From the NCBI GenBank assembly GCA_023230585.1, contig JALNXB010000006.1:1-64000 (forward strand): a stretch of DNA of 64,000 nt, read 5' to 3'. Positions 54,282 through 63,518 of the stretch are shown piece after piece. The position numbers and the translations under genes are program-made. Each line of letters begins with the position of its first letter. Position 1 is the stretch's first letter. The notes under the pieces were generated by a model. It worked only from the letters and a program-made list of their open reading frames with translations, had not been told where the DNA came from and searched no databases. Source of the DNA: a bacterium. GTDB taxonomy: Bacteria > Ratteibacteria > UBA8468 > B48-G9 > JAFGKM01.

Positions 54282-55058
54282 ATGGTTATGAAGATTTTAC
54301 GTAAAAGAAAAAATATGAAACTCATCTTGTGGGTAGTTGCTATTTTTATCATACCTGGTTTTCTTATTTGGGGGGTAGGTCTTGGTAGTTCCAGTAAGAA
54401 CTCTAATTATGCAGCAACAATAAACAGAGAACCAATAACTTTAAGGGATTTTTATAAAAACCTTCATGAGATGGAACAAAGATATAGAGAGATTTTTGGT
54501 GATGGTGCTTCAGAAATCTTAAAGAGTATGAATTTGGAAAGAATGGTACTCGAAAATATGGTAAGAGAAAAACTTCTTTTGCAACAGGCAAAGAAAAGAA
54601 GAGTGAAGGTTTTTAATAGTGAAATAATTGAAGTAATAAAAGCTGACCGTGCCTTTTTAAATGAAAAGGGAGTATTTGACCAGAATCGGTATAAAGAGAT
54701 TATTGCATCTATGCCAAACGAAGAGTTGAGAAAGATAGAGGATGAGATAAGAAAAAACTTAATGTTGAACAAATTACGAGAAGAGATAATCTTAGAGGCA
54801 AGTTCAAATATATCTGAAGCAGAGGTAGATGAGTATATAAAAAACAATCAGATAACAGATGTTGATAAGGCGTCTATAAGAGAATCTTTAATTAGACAGA
54901 AAGGCGATGAAGCATACGGGCAATGGTACGAAAGTGTTAAGAGCCGTTCTAAAATCAATATATATCTTGCTTCAGCTAAACCTGTTGAATTACCAGATGA
55001 ACAGATAGAAGATAACAAACCAAAAACAAAGGGAAGGTTAAAATTATGGCGAAAATAA
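54282..55058 (+). CDS. SurA_N/PpiD-like periplasmic protein lacking a PPIase domain
   Basis: This 258-residue protein has one N-terminal membrane segment (residues ~12-32: LILWVVAIFIIPGFLIWGVG) typical of PpiD-type anchors. A SurA_N chaperone region follows (INREPITLRDFYKNLHEMEQRYR, MVRE KLLLQQAKKR, FDQNRYKEII). The parvulin isomerase domain that normally comes next is absent: the protein ends after a short helical segment and a charged tail. It may act as a periplasmic chaperone only. The stop overlaps the next gene by 13 bases. Confidence 0.75.
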   Translation: MVMKILRKRKNMKLILWVVAIFIIPGFLIWGVGLGSSSKNSNYAATINREPITLRDFYKNLHEMEQRYREIFGDGASEILKSMNLERMVLENMVREKLLLQQAKKRRVKVFNSEIIEVIKADRAFLNEKGVFDQNRYKEIIASMPNEELRKIEDEIRKNLMLNKLREEIILEASSNISEAEVDEYIKNNQITDVDKASIRESLIRQKGDEAYGQWYESVKSRSKINIYLASAKPVELPDEQIEDNKPKTKGRLKLWRK

Positions 55059-56257
55059 AACCATTTAAAGGGCTGATTTATAACACCGAAATAGTAGAAA
55101 ACATTAGTAACGTCATTTCACCTCCGTGGGATATTATTGATGATGAGGAAGAAAAAAGGTTGTATTCGTCTTCCAAATGGAATGTCATAAACCTTATATC
55201 CAAAAAAAATGCACCTTCTGACGTTAATAAGTTTTTTACAGATTTCATTAAAGAGAAAGTTTTAACGCAAGACAATGTAGAATCTTTCTACTGTTTAAGA
55301 CATACATTCTCTTACCTTGGAAAAAGTTATGAACGGTCTGGGATTTTTGCTCTTATTAAGATAGAAGATTTTAAAGAAGGGAACATAATTCCTCATGAGC
55401 ACGTATTTGAAAAGCATTATACTAATAGATACAGGTTGATAGATGAGTGTCGTGCAAATTTTTCACCTGTCTTCATGCTGTATAGAGATAAAGAGAATAG
55501 GGTAGAAGATGTAATAGAAGAAACACCTGTTATATTTGAAGGAAATATAGGAGATGATTCGTTAAAATTTGGAAGGATTGATAATCAGAAAGATATCCAA
55601 CTGATAGTAGATACAATTACTCCTGAAAAACTTTTTATAGCAGATGGGCATCACAGATATCAAGCTGCTTTTAAGTTTTTTCAGGATAACCCTGACGAGA
55701 AAAACGGGTATGTGTTGGTATTTCTTGCTAACTTAGATTCTTCAGGATTGGTGATACTACCTACACACCGTTATCTGCCATACAATATATCTTTTTTAGA
55801 GAATATGCCTTCTTTTGAGGAGAAATTTGATGTAGTTAAGACAGAGAACTGGGATAAGACCTATGAAAAAATGTCTAAAGATGTAGACAAACATATTTTT
55901 GGGGTATATGAAAAAGGAAGTTTTTATACAATCACTTTAAAAAATGAAGATACTATTCTTGAACTATCTTCTTCTCAGGAGCATTCAAAAGAATGGTTAT
56001 CTCTTGACAACGTAATCCTGAAAAATATTATTTTTGATGGTATTTTAAACTTGAAAGATAGAGAGGTTTTTTATAGCGCATCATCAGAATATATATTAAA
56101 TGAGTATACAAAAAAACAAGAAGGAATCATCTTTTTTGTAAACCCTGTAAGTAAGAAGTCTTTCTTGAATATATCTCTTAATAATGAAAAGATGCCTCAA
56201 AAGAGCACCTATTTCTACCCCAAGGTCCCTACTGGACTTGTGATACATAAGTTTTAA
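55046..56257 (+). CDS. DUF1015 family protein
   Basis: The 403-residue soluble protein matches DUF1015: MAKIKPFKGLIYN and SPPWDIIDDEE at the N-terminus, PHEHVFEKHYTNRYRLIDECRANFSPVF near residue 130, and FIADGHHRYQAAFKF near 195 with a conserved Asp-Gly-His-His. The biochemical function of the family is not established; some genomes place it near serine or NAD-related genes. It overlaps the SurA_N-type gene and is the last gene of the rsmI operon. Confidence 0.9.
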   Translation: MAKIKPFKGLIYNTEIVENISNVISPPWDIIDDEEEKRLYSSSKWNVINLISKKNAPSDVNKFFTDFIKEKVLTQDNVESFYCLRHTFSYLGKSYERSGIFALIKIEDFKEGNIIPHEHVFEKHYTNRYRLIDECRANFSPVFMLYRDKENRVEDVIEETPVIFEGNIGDDSLKFGRIDNQKDIQLIVDTITPEKLFIADGHHRYQAAFKFFQDNPDEKNGYVLVFLANLDSSGLVILPTHRYLPYNISFLENMPSFEEKFDVVKTENWDKTYEKMSKDVDKHIFGVYEKGSFYTITLKNEDTILELSSSQEHSKEWLSLDNVILKNIIFDGILNLKDREVFYSASSEYILNEYTKKQEGIIFFVNPVSKKSFLNISLNNEKMPQKSTYFYPKVPTGLVIHKF

Positions 56258-56344
56258 GGTGAGTTTTCAGTAAACCATCCCCACACTCTCCTCCCTCGGG
56301 GGGACTCTGGACAAGACCCTAAGGGTAGAAGGCAAAAATGGGAG
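56258..56344. repeat. repeat island 3, left part
   Basis: This stretch holds a decayed CTCCTCCCTCGGGGGGA hairpin related to the one at 13787, then AGAAGGCAAAAATGGGAGGG, which also flanks family B copy 1. There is no gene. Confidence 0.55.
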
Positions 56345-56740
56345 GGTGTATGCACCGTAGTACTAGAGTGAGTAGACACCACATACGCCTTTCTTTTATG
56401 TCTTTATCTGCCGTTTTATGGCATTGCGAGGAGCGTTTTATTCCATAGTTTTCATAGGAATTGCGACGTGGCAACCCTCGTATTTATCCTTATTATTTTT
56501 TTGTCTTTTCTTCGTTAAAAAAGTATGTGTCTATGAACGAATTACGAGGTGCTACTACACTTCAAGCAAGAATCGGGCTGTTAACAAAAGGTTCAAGCCT
56601 TTTGTTCCCCTACTCTGAGCCTGTTAAGCCCTTCGGAGATGTTTTATATGCAGAAGGGTGAGTTCTCAGAGTGCCCGATTGTTGAGTAGAAGGTGTATGC
56701 GCCGTAGTACCAGAGTGAATAGACACCACATACTTTTTTA
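56345..56740. repeat. repeat family B, copy 2 (longest)
   Basis: The 36-bp motif with GGTGT...ACACC ends occurs at 56345-56380 and 56692-56727. Between them is a segment present also in copy 3 but not copy 1 (ATTGCGAGGAGCG ... CGACGTGGCAACCCTCG), then the AAAAAAGTATGTGTCTATGA inverted terminus and the shared AAGAATCGGGCTGTTAACAA core. The end GACACCACATACTTTTTTA mirrors the inner left terminus. Small open frames inside are not conserved as proteins. Confidence 0.8.
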
Positions 56741-56808
56741 TTCCTTATTTCTACAAACCGATCGGTGTTCACTAAGAGCATACAGAGTGGTAGTATCTAC
56801 CACCAAAC

Positions 56809-59064
56809 TTAAAAAGAGACTACCATAGTATCTGGTGTTCTTGTTTCCCCTTCTATAAGCCAGTTTCCATCACCTTGAACAATCTTTGTTTTGCCAGATT
56901 TTGATGGAAGACTTGCTCTTTTAGGTTTTTGGGAAAAGATGATTTTAAACTGACCGCTATATGCAAACTTAATAGAAAGTTTATTTTTCTCATAAAACAC
57001 CTCTTCTAACTTTATATCTGAGTCAAGAATTTGAGGTGTTGAACTTACTTTTGAAACAGAAAAAAGTAGGCTGTTTCGAGAGTCTATTTTAATATTGTTA
57101 TAAGCTTGCAGAGGGGTTGTTTTGAGTGACCAAACATCTGTTGCAAGATATTTACCAGCAGGCAAACCGAGTTTGCGGTTATCAATTTTAAATGTTTTAG
57201 GTGTATCTCCAGTATTAAAAAAAGCAACCGTTCTTACAGGTAAGTGTGAGTTGTCTTTTAAAAGTGAAAAATGGGCACCTTCAAAGTACCATTTATCAGG
57301 ATGCTTATCTGTTGTTCTATAATTATAATCGGAAAAATATATATCCTGCCCATTATTAAGGCAGGTGAAAGCTTTCTTAACAAATTTGTATCTTGGATGC
57401 TTATAATTCTTATGGTGCCATCCACCTGTTTCTACAATAGATCTTGAAATAATACAATAGTTAAGCCACAATAGATACTCATTATCTTTTAACCCAGGTA
57501 ATATCCCTATAGCATCGCTGTTTGGAATAAACAAATCTCCGCATTGAGTAGCAAAACAAGCCGCACCCCAAAGCATATTTGCTTCTACGTTATCCCAACT
57601 ACCTTCACATACATCAATTCCGTATCTATAATTGTTAAAGAACTCCCCAAGAAAAGGGTTGGCCATCACAATATCGCATCCTGTCTGCATATATCCCCAA
57701 GAAGGTAACCTTTTTCGCATTTCATAAGACCACCATCTTCTCAGTTCATAAGCACTCTTATCTTTTTTTGAAAGGAGAGGGCGGCTGTCTTCAAAGGGGT
57801 AACTCCATAAGTCGTGCTTGACTCCTTCAAATCCAAACTCTGTGATAAGAGTATCAAGGGATTTTTCCATAAAACTTCTTACCTCTGGAATACTTATATC
57901 AAGTATTCTGGGACCTTTGTCTGAAGGAAATCTGTCGTAAAGCCATTCAGGATGTTCCTTAGCAAAACGGTTTGCTCGTTCTATCATTCCTGAAATCCAG
58001 ATAGCTGGTTTCATTCCTGTCTGTTTAACTTTGTCTGCATATTTTTTTAAACCTTCAGGAAACTTTTTAGGGTCTCCTGCGACTCCTTTTTCGTAAGGTA
58101 CACCCAATCCGCCTTTATATTCTCCTACTGTTCCATACCCCCAATCAATATAAATCCATTCAATTGCGGGGATGTTTTTCTTCATAAATTTAGCGGTCTT
58201 TAAAATTCTATCCTGGTCTATATCTTGTACTGGTCCATCATTTGAAGACCCCCACAAAGCAGTATACCTATTTGTGTCAGTCTTACCTATATTGACAGGA
58301 AGGTGTTTTCTTAACTCATAAAGATACCCTTGAAAAATACTGCTGATATTATCCGAATCTTCTGTAATTCCTAAGTACCATACATCTTCATCAATTGTTT
58401 CATTTGCTACAAAATTTCTATATTCTATAGTTTTTAATGAAGAGAATATCTTCCAGTCTACCTTATCTTTATTATGTTTAATTGAGTAATTATGATAAAA
58501 AACGTTCTGGTTAAGTGTCCCGTGTACAATACCTTTTTTTGTAGAATGATTTGAGACTAACATCGCTGGAAACGGTTGGTAGGGAGATGCTCCTATCCTG
58601 TCGGTTGTTAGCGCTGGGTCATTATAACCTGTCTCTTCAAGAAGGCAATCCCAATCACTTTTTTTAATAAGTTCTTGGGTTAGTTTTAAATCAACAGGCA
58701 TAGCCATCATCTTGTATATGCGCGGGTTTTCTACGTGGTAGTAGTAGTCCTCTTTTGGTGGACACGTTTTCCCAAAATCTACTCCTTGCAACTGAAAAAG
58801 AGTCTCTTTCAAACGGAGAGTTTTGCCTGAAATGTTTTTAATGCTTCGTTTCCAGATACTCTTATATTCATCCCAAGAAAACCAAACCGTTTCTTCTGCA
58901 AGGTTATCATATACATTGTAAATAATGCCAACCTTATCAGTATTATTTACTTCAATTGTAACTTGTTTAGGAGTCCTATTCTTTCCTTCTATATTAAGGT
59001 TAAATTCTACTGAAACATTTTTACAACCAGTGATTTTTTGGAGAATGTTATTTACTCGTTTCAT
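56809..59064 (-). CDS. GH36-like alpha-galactosidase family glycosidase
   Basis: The protein has 751 residues from the ATG at 59062-59064, which has a GAGGTG ribosome site; 16 upstream codons are open but unsupported. An N-terminal beta domain (~1-290) precedes a TIM barrel with IEWIYIDWGYGTVGEYKGG, TGMKPAIWISGMIERA and the probable nucleophile Asp in FEGVKHDLWSYPFED near residue 420. The acid/base is probably in YGIDVCEGSWDNVEANM. A C-terminal beta domain closes the protein. There is no signal peptide, so the substrate is probably taken up first. Specificity is uncertain. Confidence 0.8.
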   Translation of the reverse strand: MKRVNNILQKITGCKNVSVEFNLNIEGKNRTPKQVTIEVNNTDKVGIIYNVYDNLAEETVWFSWDEYKSIWKRSIKNISGKTLRLKETLFQLQGVDFGKTCPPKEDYYYHVENPRIYKMMAMPVDLKLTQELIKKSDWDCLLEETGYNDPALTTDRIGASPYQPFPAMLVSNHSTKKGIVHGTLNQNVFYHNYSIKHNKDKVDWKIFSSLKTIEYRNFVANETIDEDVWYLGITEDSDNISSIFQGYLYELRKHLPVNIGKTDTNRYTALWGSSNDGPVQDIDQDRILKTAKFMKKNIPAIEWIYIDWGYGTVGEYKGGLGVPYEKGVAGDPKKFPEGLKKYADKVKQTGMKPAIWISGMIERANRFAKEHPEWLYDRFPSDKGPRILDISIPEVRSFMEKSLDTLITEFGFEGVKHDLWSYPFEDSRPLLSKKDKSAYELRRWWSYEMRKRLPSWGYMQTGCDIVMANPFLGEFFNNYRYGIDVCEGSWDNVEANMLWGAACFATQCGDLFIPNSDAIGILPGLKDNEYLLWLNYCIISRSIVETGGWHHKNYKHPRYKFVKKAFTCLNNGQDIYFSDYNYRTTDKHPDKWYFEGAHFSLLKDNSHLPVRTVAFFNTGDTPKTFKIDNRKLGLPAGKYLATDVWSLKTTPLQAYNNIKIDSRNSLLFSVSKVSSTPQILDSDIKLEEVFYEKNKLSIKFAYSGQFKIIFSQKPKRASLPSKSGKTKIVQGDGNWLIEGETRTPDTMVVSF

Positions 59065-59279
59065 ATTCACCTCTTCTGTTTTAACAATGTGTTTTAGTAA
59101 AGACAGTATCACATCTGGCTATTTTTTGTCAAATGTTTAGTAACATTTAGCAGGAAGAGTGTGAGTTTAGCATTATATTTCATTTTTTAGAACCAAGAAG
59201 CCAAGAGATATTTTGACAGAAAATTTAACAAATGCTTTAATAAAAAGAATTTCATCTTAAGAATATGTGGAGGTACTAA

Positions 59280-60026
59280 ATGTATCATTTCTCACCTTTT
59301 TCTCTTATAGTTCTTATATTTGCTGGTATTCTTATAGGACTTTCAAAAACAGCAGTCCCTGGTATAGGAGCAGTTTCCATACCTCTCTTTGCGAGCGTTA
59401 TGCCTGCAAAGGCTTCAACAGGTCTAATGTTAACTCTTATTATTTTTGCAGATATGTTTGCTGTTCTTTATTATCGTAGGCAAGCTTTATGGGGGTATCT
59501 TATAAAACTTATTCCCTGGGCTTTTTTGGGAATAATTGTTGGTTATTTGTTACTTGGAAAGATTGATGACAAACAATTAAGATATGCTATCGGTATAATT
59601 ATTTTGTCAACTCTTGCCATAAGCCACTGGAAAGATAAGTGGAATACTAAACAAAACCCATCAGGTATACTGGGTAGATGGTGGTTTGCAGCGTTATTAG
59701 GGCTTGTTGCTGGGGCTGCTACAATGATGGCAAATGCAGCAGGTCCTATTATGTCGGTTTATCTGATATCAATGCGTGTGCCTAAAAATAGGTTTATTGG
59801 CACGGCGGCATGGTATTTCTTTATACTTAACTGGATTAAGGTCCCGTTTAGTGTAAGCCTTGGGTTTATAAATCCTGGTTCACTGAAACTCACTCTAATA
59901 CTTCTGCCTTCAGTTGCAATTGGGGCAATTGGAGGAGTATTCCTTTTAAAGAAGATGCCTGAGAAAATTTTCTCTAATATTGTAAAAGTTTTAACTGCAG
60001 CAGCTGCAATAAAATTGTTGATATAA
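59280..60026 (+). CDS. TSUP family sulfite/sulfonate exporter (TauE/SafE-like)
   Basis: The 248-residue protein has about eight membrane segments with the two-fold TSUP pattern: GILIGLSKTAVPGIGAVSIPLFASVMPAKASTG in the first half and GLVAGAATMMANAAGPIMSVYL in the second. The family moves sulfite, sulfoacetate or related anions. A GTGGAGG ribosome site precedes the ATG. It is isolated: the next gene is convergent with a four-base gap. Confidence 0.9.
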   Translation: MYHFSPFSLIVLIFAGILIGLSKTAVPGIGAVSIPLFASVMPAKASTGLMLTLIIFADMFAVLYYRRQALWGYLIKLIPWAFLGIIVGYLLLGKIDDKQLRYAIGIIILSTLAISHWKDKWNTKQNPSGILGRWWFAALLGLVAGAATMMANAAGPIMSVYLISMRVPKNRFIGTAAWYFFILNWIKVPFSVSLGFINPGSLKLTLILLPSVAIGAIGGVFLLKKMPEKIFSNIVKVLTAAAAIKLLI

Positions 60027-60030
60027 CCTT

Positions 60031-60450
60031 TTAATGAAACTGTTCGTGTTTAAATAGGTTATCTTCTATATTTTTTACTGCTTTTTCAAGTTCCGCTCTG
60101 TTTATAGAACTTTTAAATATTTGAATAATGTTACCGTATTGATTGAAAACAATTAAAAGTGGAAGTTCTTCATCGCTCTGTGTATAACCTACGTTATAGC
60201 CAGATTTTTTATCTGTTATAATAATTCCTGCTTTTCCTTTCAACCTCCATCTGTAACTTTTTACAGTAGCCAAAAATTCTTTATCTTTGTCTGTATAACT
60301 CTTTACTACTAATAAAATACCTTTATTTCTATCTATAAGTTCTTTGACTTTTTCATTGGCAGGTTTTATGGAAGAAATAAAGTTTAAAAGAGTAAATGCA
60401 AGAAATATCCCTAAAAGAAATAGAGGGGTCTGCCATCTGTTTTTTTTCAT
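60031..60450 (-). CDS. small membrane-anchored protein, thioredoxin-like fold without CXXC
   Basis: This 139-residue protein has an N-terminal membrane segment (residues ~8-27) and a soluble domain outside. The pattern ILLVVKSYTDKDKEFL ... AGIIITDKKS ... LPLLIVFNQYGNIIQIFKSSINRAELEKAV resembles a thioredoxin fold with the LP (cis-Pro) turn, but no CXXC is present. I do not recognise a specific family. A GGAG site supports the start. Confidence 0.6.
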   Translation of the reverse strand: MKKNRWQTPLFLLGIFLAFTLLNFISSIKPANEKVKELIDRNKGILLVVKSYTDKDKEFLATVKSYRWRLKGKAGIIITDKKSGYNVGYTQSDEELPLLIVFNQYGNIIQIFKSSINRAELEKAVKNIEDNLFKHEQFH

Positions 60451-60557
60451 TCTGAATCTCCTTATGCATAACCTTTTGTTGATTTAAAGTGCTTAAATTA
60501 TATCAAATACGCTAATATTGTTCAAATTAGTTTTAATAAGTAGTTTTTTCAAAAAAA

Positions 60558-60586
60558 TTGACAAAAAATATAGAAAACTATATATT
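60558..60586 (+). promoter_or_regulatory. promoter of the acyltransferase gene
   Basis: A perfect TTGACA (60558-60563) lies 17 bases before TATATT (60581-60586). The leader before the gene at 60707 would be about 114 bases. Confidence 0.65.
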
Positions 60587-60706
60587 AAAATGTAATTTTA
60601 AGTATTTTGTTGGGTACCACAAAGTAGAAGGGTAGTTATAAGTTCGTAGAAATAAAGGGATAAATGGTTTGCTGTAGTATCATTTTTTTAAAAGGTAAAA
60701 AAAGGA

Positions 60707-61579
60707 ATGGACGATTACATATATAGATTATGCTCTTTTTTGGGTAACCGTTTACCGTTACCTATCTTATATTTTCTGGGTAATATTTCAGCAAGGATAA
60801 AGTATATTTTTGTTTATAGCGTAAGAAAAACAGTAAGAGAAAATGTACGAATAGTGCTTGAATACCGTAAAGAAAAAAGAGGGCTTAATTATACTGAAGC
60901 AGAGTTGACACATATTGTTAAAGAAACATATTATAATTTTAGCCGTTATTTAGCAGATTTCTTCAATGTTCCAAAGTGGGATATTTCAAGGGTTAAAGAA
61001 AAAGTTAAGATAGAAAATATTTCGCTTCTTGATGAAGGGCTCTCAAAAGGTAAAGGGGTGGTAGCTCTTACTGCTCATACCGGTAATTGGGAACTTTCTG
61101 GTGTTGTTGCGTCTATTCTTGGCTACAACATTACTGCTATAGCGATTCCATATTTGAGCCCTGCTGTGACAAAGATATACAAAGATAGAAGAAATAGCAA
61201 AGGAGTTGAAGTTTTACTCACAGGTTCTAGCCCTAAAGGTCCATTAAAAGCTCTCAAAGAAAATAGAATTTTAGCTGTTTTAGGGGATAAAACCTTTACT
61301 GAAAAAGGAATAAAGACAGATTTTTTAGGTGTTAAATCTCTTGTCCCTCGAGGTCCAGCTACTCTTGTTGCTAAAACAGGCGCTTTTTTTACAGCTGGTT
61401 TTTTTATAATGGAGAAAAACGGGTATAGGTTTTTCTTTAAAAGAATAGAAATGCCTCCCGATTCTATGACGGATGAAGAAAAAATAAATTTTCTTTTTAC
61501 AAGAAGCGTCAAAGTTATAGAGGATGTTATTCTTGATTATCCGTCTCAATGGTTAAATTTCTCACCATTCAAAATTTAG
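60707..61579 (+). CDS. LpxL/HtrB-type lysophospholipid (lipid A) acyltransferase
   Basis: The 290-residue protein has the acyltransferase motif HTGNWE (His124 to Glu129), preceded by the characteristic N-terminal RLCSFLGNRLPLPILYFLG helix and REN(V)R near residue 45. Later LAVLGDKTFTEKG and PRGPATLVAKTGA match the family. It transfers secondary acyl chains to lipid A or related glycolipids at the inner membrane, supporting a Gram-negative envelope. It is monocistronic by spacing. Confidence 0.87.
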   Translation: MDDYIYRLCSFLGNRLPLPILYFLGNISARIKYIFVYSVRKTVRENVRIVLEYRKEKRGLNYTEAELTHIVKETYYNFSRYLADFFNVPKWDISRVKEKVKIENISLLDEGLSKGKGVVALTAHTGNWELSGVVASILGYNITAIAIPYLSPAVTKIYKDRRNSKGVEVLLTGSSPKGPLKALKENRILAVLGDKTFTEKGIKTDFLGVKSLVPRGPATLVAKTGAFFTAGFFIMEKNGYRFFFKRIEMPPDSMTDEEKINFLFTRSVKVIEDVILDYPSQWLNFSPFKI

Positions 61580-61629
61580 TTATCATTGCATAACTTGTTT
61601 TTTTGATTTAATTAAAATTTGTCAAAAAG

Positions 61630-61727
61630 GTCCCCCATTCCGTCTTTGCGGGTGAATATGAAGCAATCCCCGAGGGAGTTGCCGCAGTCACAAAAGGCGT
61701 TTCCTCGTAACGCCACAAACGGCTAAT
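61630..61727. repeat. repeat family C and CCCCCATTCCGTCTTTGC motif
   Basis: CCCCCATTCCGTCTTTGC, also found at 5348 and 31905, is followed by GCAATCCCCGAGGGAGTTGC and CCGCAGTCACAAAAGGCGTT, the latter shared with 32076-32105. There is no gene in this gap. Confidence 0.65.
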
Positions 61728-61772
61728 TGTCAAATTAAGTAGAACTTTAATTAATAATAGGAGAAGATAATT

Positions 61773-62267
61773 GTGGATGTTACTCAACTTATTACAAAAA
61801 TAAATACTTTACCTAAAGAGTTAGTGACTTTGATACTGGCAATGTTACCTATTTCAGAGTTGCGTGGAGCTATTCCGTATGGACTACATAACGGTATTCC
61901 TTATTTTAAGGTATTGATTATTTCTCTACTGGGTAACCTTTTGCCAGTTGTTCCTTTATATTTTTTCTTAAATAAATTATTGGCATTTTTTAATAGGTTT
62001 ACTTTAGGAAAAAAATTTTCTAATTGGCTTACAACTCACACATTAAAAAAATCTAAGGTGATACAGGTCTACAAAATGGTTGGTCTTATTATTTTTGTAG
62101 GGATTCCTTTACCAATGACAGGTGCTTGGACAGGTACCGTTGCTTCTGTTCTTTTAAACCTAAGATTTAAATATTATATTATTGGTATAATGGCAGGAGT
62201 TCTTCTTGCTGCTATTATTATGTCGGTCTTGATATTTACTATTAAAAGCGCTTTTGTAATACCATAA
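61773..62267 (+). CDS. COG2426-type small multidrug export/membrane protein
   Basis: The 164-residue protein has five hydrophobic segments. LILAMLPISELRGAIPYGL near residue 22 and IFVGIPLPMTGAWTGTVASVLL near residue 108 are the two matching motifs of the Sm_multidrug_ex family, which is related in style to DedA-like re-entrant proteins. The true transport role is unproven. It starts with GTG and has an AGGAG site nine bases upstream. Confidence 0.85.
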   Translation: MDVTQLITKINTLPKELVTLILAMLPISELRGAIPYGLHNGIPYFKVLIISLLGNLLPVVPLYFFLNKLLAFFNRFTLGKKFSNWLTTHTLKKSKVIQVYKMVGLIIFVGIPLPMTGAWTGTVASVLLNLRFKYYIIGIMAGVLLAAIIMSVLIFTIKSAFVIP

Positions 62268-62304
62268 TTTAACTAATTTTATATACCCATTCATTAGTTT
62301 TTCA

Positions 62305-62333
62305 TTGAAACAACTAACCTTTTATGTTAAAAT
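62305..62333 (+). promoter_or_regulatory. promoter of the aminotransferase operon
   Basis: TTGAAA (62305-62310) and TAAAAT (62328-62333) are 17 bases apart, with TG one base before the -10 (extended). It is about 40 bases before the gene. Confidence 0.65.
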
Positions 62334-62372
62334 AAAACTCTAAACTAATATACTTACAAAAAAGGGAGGATT

Positions 62373-63518
62373 ATGATATCTCAAAAAATCAAGGATTTAA
62401 AACCGTCTGCTACATTAGCAATCAATAGAAAATCAAAAGAAATGCAGGCAAAAGGTCTTCCTGTAATAAATCTTTCGGTTGGAGAACCAGATTTTGATAC
62501 CCCACAACCAGTAAAAGAGTGTGCTATTCAATCTATTAACGAGGGGTTCACAAAATATACTGTAGAGAAAGGAACTGTAGAACTCAGAGAAGAGATATGT
62601 AAAAAATTACAGACCGATAATAATCTTTCCTACGACCCTGAACATATCATTGTTTCTAATGGAGCAAAACATTCTCTTTTCAACACTTTTTTAGCAATTA
62701 TTGAACCGGGTGATGAGGTTATAATTCCTGCTCCTTATTGGGTTAGTTATCCTGCTATGGTAAACATATTAGGGGGTGTACCTGTTTTTTGTAGATGGGA
62801 TAAAAATTTTAAGATTGATATTGAACACCTTAAAAGTTTGATTAACAATAAAACAAAAGCGTTGGTGTTAAACAGCCCATCCAACCCTACGGGCGTTGTT
62901 TATAATAAAAAAGAACTTGAAGCTATCTCCGAGGTTTTGACTCAAAAAGGAGTTTTATGTATTTCAGATGAAATTTATGAGAAGATAATCTATAATAAAG
63001 AACATATAAGTATAGCCTCTCTCTCTCCAGAAATGAAAAAATTGACTGTTGTAATTAATGGAGTATCAAAATCTTTTGCAATGACTGGGTGGAGAATAGG
63101 GTATACTGCTTCTGAACCTGAAATATCAGCAGCTATAGCAAAGATACAAGGTCAAACAACATCTGCACCATCATCTATCTCTCAAAAAGCAGCATATTCT
63201 GCAATCAAATATGGAGAGCAACTGGTTGCTCCTATGGTTAAAGAATTTAAGAAAAGAAGAGATTATCTACTTGAAAACCTTTCAGAAAAATTTGTTTACC
63301 CTATGCCAGACGGAGCTTTTTACCTTTTCTTTACTTTAAACAATATAGATTCTGTTACTTTGGCTAATCAACTTCTTGAAGAGAAACTTCTTGCAACTGT
63401 TCCTTGCCAAGATTTTGGGGCAGATAAATATGTAAGAATTTCTTATGCTACAAGTTTAGATAACCTTAAAGAAGCTGTAAAACGGCTTAACCAAGTGGCA
63501 GAAGAAAAAGGAAACTAA
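62373..63518 (+). CDS. class I PLP-dependent aspartate/aromatic aminotransferase
   Basis: The 381-residue enzyme has NLSVGEPDFDTPQPVKE near residue 34, YWVSYPAMV with the PLP-stacking aromatic, NSPSNPTGVVYNKKEL near 172, SDEIYEKIIY (PLP Asp) and the Schiff-base Lys in GVSKSFAMTGWRIGY near residue 232. The pattern is that of the thermophile-type AspC (family Ib). It has a GGGAGG site. Its stop overlaps the start of the next gene by one base. Confidence 0.92.
   Translation: MISQKIKDLKPSATLAINRKSKEMQAKGLPVINLSVGEPDFDTPQPVKECAIQSINEGFTKYTVEKGTVELREEICKKLQTDNNLSYDPEHIIVSNGAKHSLFNTFLAIIEPGDEVIIPAPYWVSYPAMVNILGGVPVFCRWDKNFKIDIEHLKSLINNKTKALVLNSPSNPTGVVYNKKELEAISEVLTQKGVLCISDEIYEKIIYNKEHISIASLSPEMKKLTVVINGVSKSFAMTGWRIGYTASEPEISAAIAKIQGQTTSAPSSISQKAAYSAIKYGEQLVAPMVKEFKKRRDYLLENLSEKFVYPMPDGAFYLFFTLNNIDSVTLANQLLEEKLLATVPCQDFGADKYVRISYATSLDNLKEAVKRLNQVAEEKGN

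Noticed and set aside
59267..59479. Second open frame overlapping the start of the TSUP transporter
   Set aside because: It is in another frame with no independent start signal; the transporter frame carries the family motifs.
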